Source: Stomorhina lunata (Eukaryota > Arthropoda > Insecta > Diptera > Rhiniidae). Taken from it: a stretch of DNA of 64,000 nt. The notes below the pieces were generated by a model, which had not been told where the DNA came from, did no database searches, and saw only the letters and a list, made by a program, of their open reading frames with translations. This document shows, piece by piece, positions 57,692-64,000 of this stretch. The stretch is from positions 42,617,080 to 42,681,079 of the forward strand of contig OW121741.1 of the NCBI GenBank assembly GCA_933228675.1. The letters run 5' to 3'. A program made the position numbers and the translations under genes. How positions within the stretch are numbered: position 1 is the first letter of the stretch; every line of letters begins with the position of its first letter.

Positions 57692-57760
57692 AGTGGGTCT
57701 GGCCAGGCATCAAACTTGGGACCTCTAGTATGCTAGGCAGATGACTGCTATACCACGGCG
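57692..57760 (-). repeat. tRNA-Ala-like (SINE head?) sequence
   Basis: On the minus strand GTGGTATAGCAGTC resembles an A box, GCCTAGCATACTAGAGGTCC resembles the anticodon arm of tRNA-Ala (AGC) and AAGTTTGATGCC a worn B box. Spacing of the two boxes is tRNA-like. The acceptor stem does not pair, so it is not a functional tRNA; a tRNA-derived SINE fragment is more likely. Confidence 0.4.
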
Positions 57761-57769
57761 GTTCACCTC

Positions 57770-59034
57770 CTCTCTTTGACCGATCCTTTATTGTGGACTT
57801 CTCTGGAACTCCAAATGTTTTTACAGAAGGACTTCTAGAGCGAAGTAGGAGGGGCTTCTTCAACCCGCTACTAGGCATGCAAATTTCGTTTAAGCTCCCA
57901 GAGCTCTGCAGCATTAAACAGGCCGAAATGTTTACCATATCCTGGCGACTTAATGGCTAAGATACACAGAATATACAACAAAGATATCTGTTTTTGTATT
58001 GACAATCAGCTGCTATTAATTCCCTTTCAAATGTCTTCACGACATCTGTTCCCAATTGTGAATGCCGGTCATCTCTCAATGATACGCCTAGATATTCCTA
58101 TATAGAACTCTGGTACGAACTGAGTACGCAGTCTTGATTTACATGCTAACATTATTATGAACAACCTAGCCAACACTGGTGCCCTCCTTAGTGAGGATGA
58201 CACTGACCAGTAACAATAATTTGCAAGATAAACTATTTTTAAATAGGTCCATGCAGTCCATATGACTACAGAAACCACTTGTTTAGCCTCAAGAGTAAGT
58301 AAATATCTCAACCATGCAACAGACTACGCAACCTTTAGTAAATCCTTTTAGGATATTGCATTCTATAGGATGTTAAGACCCTTAATCTTCAGAGCAATGA
58401 AAACTGCAGAAGTTATCATAATCTTGAGGAGAAAATGACGTTTACTCGCCTTCCAGAGCTTATTATCTCGGTTATTCGTTTCTGCGCGATCTATCTGTCC
58501 TTTCGATTGTTAACGATTGTAAAATAGAGTCATTTATTGTAGCATCAGAATGACTCTAATCCAGCTCATGTTGTATTGTTCTTCTATTGTTAGCCATCTG
58601 CTTAACCTAACCTCATCTAGTACTTAAGCATACGAAGACCTCGACTTTTTGTGCAGCAAATCGGTATCTGGAGTTTTGTTGTTACTCTAGATTATAAATG
58701 CATCATCTATAAAACTGACTGCAGTTGAGCCACGTTTTGTGTCGTTTTTAAGAAGAACTTGACAATGCCGGAGTTCTACCCAACATGATTCCTTGTAGAT
58801 TAAAAGCCTAAGTTTGATAGTAGTTGAATCGTTTTGAAATTTTCAGCCCTATTATGATAAAAATTAAAATTTTAAATCTAAATTTCTTTTCACATAAAAA
58901 TATTCTCCCGTAAGTTTATAATAGGGGAATTACTTTATTGTGAAAAATAAGCTCACGGGGAATTGAACTCAATTGATAAAAAAACGGCGGAAGTGGTTCA
59001 ATGCTGGTACCCTGCTGATGTTAGTTAAGTAATC
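57770..59034. other. Unclassified, probably decayed retroelement
   Basis: Balanced composition and scattered ORFs of up to about 80 codons on the minus strand (57681-57938, 58069-58311) with no known motif. Texture resembles 5510-6115. Confidence 0.3.
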
Positions 59035-59470
59035 TAGGGGATGTTGGATACCAAGCAACGGTTCTGATTGGTCTTAACTTGTCTTAGTCTTATCTTGGCT
59101 TTCCATCATCTCAATTGTGGACACTGACCTAGTCGTGGAATCACCCGGCGAACTACTTGTACGTTAACACCCGTTAATGTAGTGAGCTTACATATGCCGC
59201 GAGTTCTCCCATAAAAACTATAAATATATGGGTTAGGACGTCGGGCTAGTAACCCACTCCTAGAAAAACAATTACTATGAAAAAGCTAAAATTATAAAAA
59301 ACGGCCTTCCTAATGTTAGAAGAGGAGAGAAAAAAATCTTTCAAAACTTGAGCAACGAAATTGGAGAATATGCGCACAAGATCGAAGCTCATGAAATTCT
59401 AAAGTATGCTCGGCCTTTGACCTTAACAAATTGTAAATATAGGCCATTTATGTAAGTTTATGTACGGCTA
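59035..59470 (+). mobile_element. LINE-derived short element (5' and 3' ends fused), copy 2
   Basis: GGGATGTTGGATACCAAGCA ACGG, GTTCTGATTGGTCTTAACTT, TGTGGACACTGACC, ACGTTAACACCCGTTAATG, GGGCTAGTAACCCACTCC and CAATTACTATGAAAAAGCTA are followed at about 59305 by the 3' part: ATATGCGCACAAGATCGAAG, TATGCTCGGCCTTTGACCTT and TTGTAAATATAGGCCATTTA. Same order as 47250-47890 but without the 114-bp duplication; it retains sequence 5' of that copy's start. Confidence 0.6.
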
Positions 59471-59581
59471 AATAATTACTTAATATATTGGCCTTTTGGA
59501 CTAGTAACAAGAATTTCACTGTTCATGTGATTCTTCATAATCTTTGTTATAAAGTCAGAAAGAGTATCGAAATCAGATATA

Positions 59582-60879
59582 AAGAGTGTTCTAAAAAAAA
59601 TATGCATTTACTATTTTAGACAAAATTTATCCATAGTGCAAGAAATAATTTATTTTTTGATCAAGTTAGTTTCTATAGATATGTCAGATACTATTATTTT
59701 AGAAATTATTAATTTTCAATAGTTATTTCAATCAAAATGGACTGCGAAAAAAAAGTTTGTGAAAATATAATTAAAACTTTTCAAAAAAATCCGTCATGGA
59801 CTTTTAAAAAAATAGCTAAAAATTTGAAAGTTGACCCTCGAACGGTTTCTAATGCCATCAGACGGTATAAGGAAAACCTGAGCTATGAAAGAAAACCTGG
59901 ATCAGGGAGGAAAAAAGGTCCTACAGATATTGGTAAGGCAAAAGAAGTCGAGCGACTCTTTCGAAGAGCGCCTAACACTTCTTTAAAAAAAGCAGCTCTT
60001 ACGGTGAAATGTTCTACGAATTTTGCACATAGAATCAAAGCTTATGCTGGACTGAAGGCATACAAAGTCCAAAAGGTTCCAGATCGCAATACTATAAGGA
60101 ACTTAGAAGCAAAAACACGAGCGAAAAAATTGAAGTCTGATTTTATAAAAAAATACACCTGTAGTGTGATGGATGATGAAACATACGTACTGGCAGACTT
60201 TTCTCAACTTTCTGGTCAAGATTTTTATGTTGCTGATAAACGGGGCAATGTTCGGCAAGAGTTTCGCACAAAAAAAACAAACAAAATTCCCTAAGAAGTT
60301 TCTCGTGTGGCAAGCTATTTGCAGTTGTGGCAAAAGAAGTAAAGTATTTGTGGCATCTGGCACAATAAACACAGAAATTTATATAAAGGAGTGCCTACAA
60401 AAACGGTTGTTACCCTTTTTAAGAGAGCACAGAGTGACTACATTTTTTTGGCCCGATTTGGCATCATGCCATTATGGAAAAAAGGCACTTGAGTGGTACT
60501 CAAAGAATAATGTCATTTTTGTACCACGAGAGGGAAATCCACCCAACTGTCCAGAACTTCGGCCTGTAAAAAGGTATTGGGCTCTGGTAAAAAAGGAATT
60601 GAAGAACACAGGAAAGATTTCCAAGAACATGTCCGATTTTAAGCGCAGGTGGAACACATGCTCCAAAAAGGTATCAGAAGCAACTGTAAAATCTTTAATG
60701 GGAGGGTTTCCGAAAAAAGTCGATAATTTTGCAAAACCCGAGTACTAAGTAAACATTTTAATGCTAAATGATTTTGTATAATATGTCATTATATTTGCGT
60801 ATTTTGTAAAGTTTTTATATTAAAAGGTTTGATTTTTATTTAAGAAAATCCAACTACAAATTTTATTTAGAGCACTCTT
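59582..60879 (+). mobile_element. DD37E Tc1/mariner element, copy 3 (one frameshift)
   Basis: A 1298-bp copy flanked by TA (59580-81, 60880-81) with complete ends. Sequence is very close to copies 1 and 2 throughout, including noncoding ends, which points to recent spread. Its left flank CAGATATAAAGAG resembles that of copy 2 (GATATAAAGAG), as expected from the TA target. Confidence 0.88.
59737..60748 (+). pseudogene. DD37E transposase with a single +1 frameshift
   Basis: Open from MDCEKKVCENIIKTFQKNPS to about 60275, where an A-run has eight A's instead of the seven seen in copy 2. The frame then shifts and the remainder continues open (to 60748) in the new frame with FFWPDLASCHYG and NCPELRPVKRYWALVKKEL. 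Here the glutamate of PVE is lysine, so the catalytic Glu is also lost. HTH regions and first aspartate (VMDDETYV) are intact. Confidence 0.86.
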
Positions 60880-60881
60880 TA

Positions 60882-62139
60882 GTTGCAGTTCTTCCCTATG
60901 TTTAAAGTAATAAAAAAGTGGTATCAAATACGTAATTGAGATGTCAGAATAAATGACAATTTGTTCTTAAAAGCATAAACTTCATATTCTGTTCCATAGT
61001 GTTATTAATATTAATCTGAAATTGATAAAAACTACCCAATGGCACACAACCCTGATTCTAAATTATTTACTGAAAAAATATTTTAAATTGTAAAACGTGT
61101 CTATGTAGCGCTTAAATTTATAGATCCCACTCAAACAACTTCATATAGACTTACTATTTTTAAAAAATCTATCAATGAAAATGACGTCATTTGATAAGAA
61201 AATAGCAAAAACAAAAACTATTAATACTATACAATCTAATTTACATAAATATTTTAGAAAATATTCAATAATTATAATTATTCTACAACTGATGTAACTG
61301 CAGTTTTGTTTATTTTTATAATGAAAAAACGTGAGTGAAGATATGAAATATTACTTTTAAATTTCATTTATAAAAGAGTAAACAAATAAACTTAAAGCGA
61401 AAAAATTAGCAAAAATTTCTTAAATAATAGTAAAATCAGTTGGCATCTAAAAAGGTAGTGGGCGGCGCGTTTATTTAAGTTCTATTAAAATTATTTTTTG
61501 TTTTAAAGAAATAGAAACGAAAATAAAATTAAGCCACACAAATTTTTATTTTAGAAAAGATCAAGAGATCAAATAAGACATAAAATATTATGTGATTTAA
61601 AAAACTAGAAACTGTAGCATATTTTTAAGCTGAAACATAAAAACAATTAAATTTCTCACTTTGACTCTCTTTTTTTTAAACAGAAGCCCTAAGTTATGCT
61701 TTAGTATTTAAAACATTTTAGATAAAATAACGGTTGTTAAGTGTTGACCATTTCTTGAATTGAAAAACGTTAAGAAAACTAATACAAAATTTTAATTAAT
61801 ATGTTTTTACAAAATTTTAATAATTTAATAACAATTTGGACAAGAGATAATTATAATTAACTATAATTTAATATTTCATTTGTAATCTAAGGAGAATGTT
61901 TATATCGTTGGTCTCATGTAGAAAGGCCCTAACTCGCATATTTAAAACTTTATAGGAGAAGGTAAAAACAGATTTAAAACAGTAATTGTCAAAATTTAAC
62001 GTTTTTTAAATTAATTTGGTTCTCAAAACCAAATTACAAAAAACTAACTTGAGATAGGGCTTTTAGTAGTCTCATTTCAGAGCATAAATGTAACTTAGGA
62101 CTTTTTTCTTTAGTGATCAAAACAAATTATATTAAGCAA
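60882..62139. other. AT-rich intronic sequence
   Basis: Nothing recognised apart from a GC-richer GGTAGTGGGCGGCGCG near 61455. Confidence 0.35.
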
Positions 62140-63540
62140 AGCTTTACATACCGAATGTTTTCTATAGAAAAGCTTTCTATAGTGAATGTGTTCTATAGGA
62201 AATCTTTTTATAGCGAATGCTTTCTAAAGGAGATATTTCGATATTAAACATTTTCTATAGGAAATTTTTCGATACAAAAGTTTTGTTTCTATAGAAAAAC
62301 GTTCGTTATTAAAAATTTGGCTTCGAATGTTTTCTATAGGAAATCTTTCGATGTTTAAAGTTTTTTTGAAGGAAGGCAAGTCTTCTATAAAAAATCTTTT
62401 GATATCGAAACTTTATTATAGGGAGCCTTTTGGCATCGATTTCTAAAGGAAATCTTTAGATATTGGCAGTTCTATATTTGAAAGCTCTTTATACGAAATG
62501 TTTTAAGTAGAAAGTTTTGGATATAAAAAGTTACCTTTAGAAAATCTGTTAATATAAAAGGTTTTCAATCCGAAATATTTTGACTACAAAAGTTTTATAT
62601 AAGAAATCTTTTGATATCGAAAGTTTTCTATAAAAAATTATTTAATAACAAAAGTTTATTACGGGAAAGTTGTATTGAAAATCTTTTTTTTTTCTGAAAA
62701 GCTATTGATATGAAATGTTTTTAGTTAAAAGCTTTTTATATCAAAAGTTACCTTTAGGAAAGTTTTATATAAGAAATCATTCGATATCGAATGTATATTA
62801 TGTTTTAAAGGAATTTTTAATAAAAACAGTTTTTTTTTTCGAAAGCTTTAGAGTTATCTATAGGAAAGCTTTCGATATTGAAATTTTTCTATAAGAAAGT
62901 TTTATATAAAAAGTTTTCTATTAATATTTAATATTTAATTTATATAAGAAATCTTTCGAAATCGAAAGTTTATTATAAAAATAAAATCATTTGACACCAA
63001 AAGTTTTATATAAGAAAACTTTAGATAAATAATAACAATTTTCTATTGGAAAGTTTTCGATATGGAATATTTTTAGTAGAAAGCTTTAGATATTAAAAGT
63101 AACATTTAGGAAATTTTTTGAAGGAATTTTTAATATAAATAATTTTTTAGGAAGCTTTAGTAATAAAAGTGAACAATAGGAAAGCTTTTGATATTGAAAT
63201 TTTTCTATAAGAAAGATTTATATAAAAAGTTTTCTATCTGAAATATTTTATTTATATTTATAAGAAATCTTACGAAATGGAAAGTTTACTATAGAAAATC
63301 TTTCGACATCAAAAGTTTTATATAGAAAACTTAAGATAAATTATGATAATTTTTTATTGGAAAGTATTCGATGTGGAATGTTTTTAGTAGAAAGTTTTAG
63401 ATACTAAAAGTTTCCTATAGGAAAGCTTTTGATATTGAAAGTTTTCTATCTGAAAAATGTTGTCGACAAAAGTTTTATATACGAAATCATTAAACATCTA
63501 ACCGAAAGTTTAAATATTCGAAAGTTTTCTATTATTTGTC
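62140..63540. repeat. Degenerate CTATAG-type repeat array, related to the 31-bp satellite
   Basis: About 1.4 kb of loosely periodic (~30 bp) words such as TTTTCTATAGGAAA, GAAAGCTTTCTATAG, TTTTATATAAGAAATCTTTC and TTTCGATATCGAAAG. The alternation of AAAnnTTTCTATAG half-units recalls the array at 23073, but units have diverged beyond alignment by eye and include GATATCGAAAG words absent there. Confidence 0.6.
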
Positions 63541-63816
63541 GATGCAACGACAAATAACTTGGCGAGATAGGGCTTTTAAAAAATATACTTTATTGGAATA
63601 AGTTAGAGCTTTTTTGGAAATTTACTTATATAACAGCTAATTTTGATAAAATTGTCTTAAATTTTTGTGAGGAGGTGTATTTGCTATAAATGCATTGGAA
63701 TCACAAAAAAAATCAATTCCGAAAAAAGTGTGAGTTAGGGCCTTTATATTATGTTTTAATTAAAATTTTTAACAAATTTTCTTTAACAAAAATAACTTTA
63801 TTTTTAAAATACTTAC
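63541..63816. other. Intron flank of first exon C
   Basis: AT-rich; only the GTAAGTATTTT donor context at 63806-63816 is informative. Confidence 0.35.
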
Positions 63817-63901
63817 ATCCTGGTTGACTTCCTTTAGATCTTATCGTTCGATATGGTTGACGAGCACCGGGATCTATTTTACCATACATTGTTCGATCCA
63901 T
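63817..63901 (-). CDS. Pax: Candidate paxillin alternative first coding exon C (distal)
   Basis: The minus strand reads MDRTMYGKIDPGARQPYRTI then RSKGSQPG plus one base (T), ending at the consensus donor GGAT|GTAAGT. The 85 nt end in phase 1, so splicing to 7997 is in frame and would give PGYALLADLQ, replacing the Leu-Asp of LD1 with Gly-Tyr. The exon looks conserved (balanced codon use, basic, proline-containing) amid AT-rich noncoding DNA. It could instead splice to an exon I do not see, or belong to a different minus-strand gene. The 55.8-kb distance to exon 7803-7996 is large but compatible with the TE load. An mRNA would decide. Confidence 0.58.
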
Positions 63902-64000
63902 TTTTTCTGTTTTTTATTTATTTAACTTAAAGTTTTTGTTTTATATTCTATTTATACACTATTTTATTTAAAAATAAAACACATTTAATTTCTTTATCTA
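63902..64000 (-). promoter_or_regulatory. Leader side of candidate first exon C
   Basis: The sequence upstream of the ATG (minus strand) is A/T-rich with CAGAAAAA directly before the start codon. No acceptor is evident, so it may be 5' UTR; the window ends before a promoter can be assessed. Confidence 0.3.

Noticed and set aside
57681..57938. 85-codon minus-strand ORF
   Set aside because: No known domain, and its C-terminal end overlaps the tRNA-like sequence; more likely chance reading through decayed repeats.

Overview
The window looks like a TE-rich intronic stretch of a higher-dipteran (probably schizophoran/calyptrate fly) chromosome. It is AT-rich, has only short conserved exons with canonical GT-AG introns, and is packed with Tc1/mariner, hAT-like, Helentron-like, non-LTR and solo-LTR insertions plus two satellite arrays. 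No bacterial or viral genes, rRNA or CRISPR array were seen.

The only host gene I can support is paxillin (Pax) on the minus strand. Five internal coding exons (4395-4525, 4596-4687, 4766-4910, 7437-7734, 7803-7996) join in frame and carry LD1 (LDALLADLQN), LD2 (LSELDSLLQDL), LD3 (VDSLLNEMD) and LD4 (ELDDLMASLSDLK). Three candidate alternative first coding exons (8194-8224, 17966-18047, 63817-63901) all end in phase 1 and can splice to the same acceptor at 7997. Coding sequence therefore spans at least 59.5 kb. LD5 and the LIM domains must lie beyond the left edge.

Layout: 1-4.3 kb, repeats plus a DD41D mariner with an open transposase frame, 69 bp from a Pax splice donor. 4.4-8.2 kb, the exon cluster. 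8.3-21 kb, interspersed repeats, a 5'-truncated non-LTR element, a 1.1-kb fold-back, and DD37E copy 1 nested in another element. 21-26 kb, an RTE-like RT relic and a 2.5-kb 31-bp satellite. 26.9-33.9 kb, a TA-flanked TIR element, DD41D relic, hAT-like element with 8-bp TSD, and solo LTR. 34-47 kb, a tandem pair of Helentron-like repeats, mariner relics, a foldback array, nested elements and a second DD41D element. 47-60.9 kb, LINE deletion derivatives, DD37E copies 2 and 3, an 11-bp satellite and a second solo LTR. 62-63.5 kb, a degenerate relative of the 31-bp satellite, then the most distal first exon.

The most unusual structures are the abundant modular repeat with Helentron-like ends (including a head-to-tail tandem), two LINE derivatives that appear to share one internal deletion junction, the inverted foldback array, the 31-bp dyad satellite with higher-order structure, and several precisely resolved nested insertions. 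All calls come from reading the sequence; no alignments or database searches were run.
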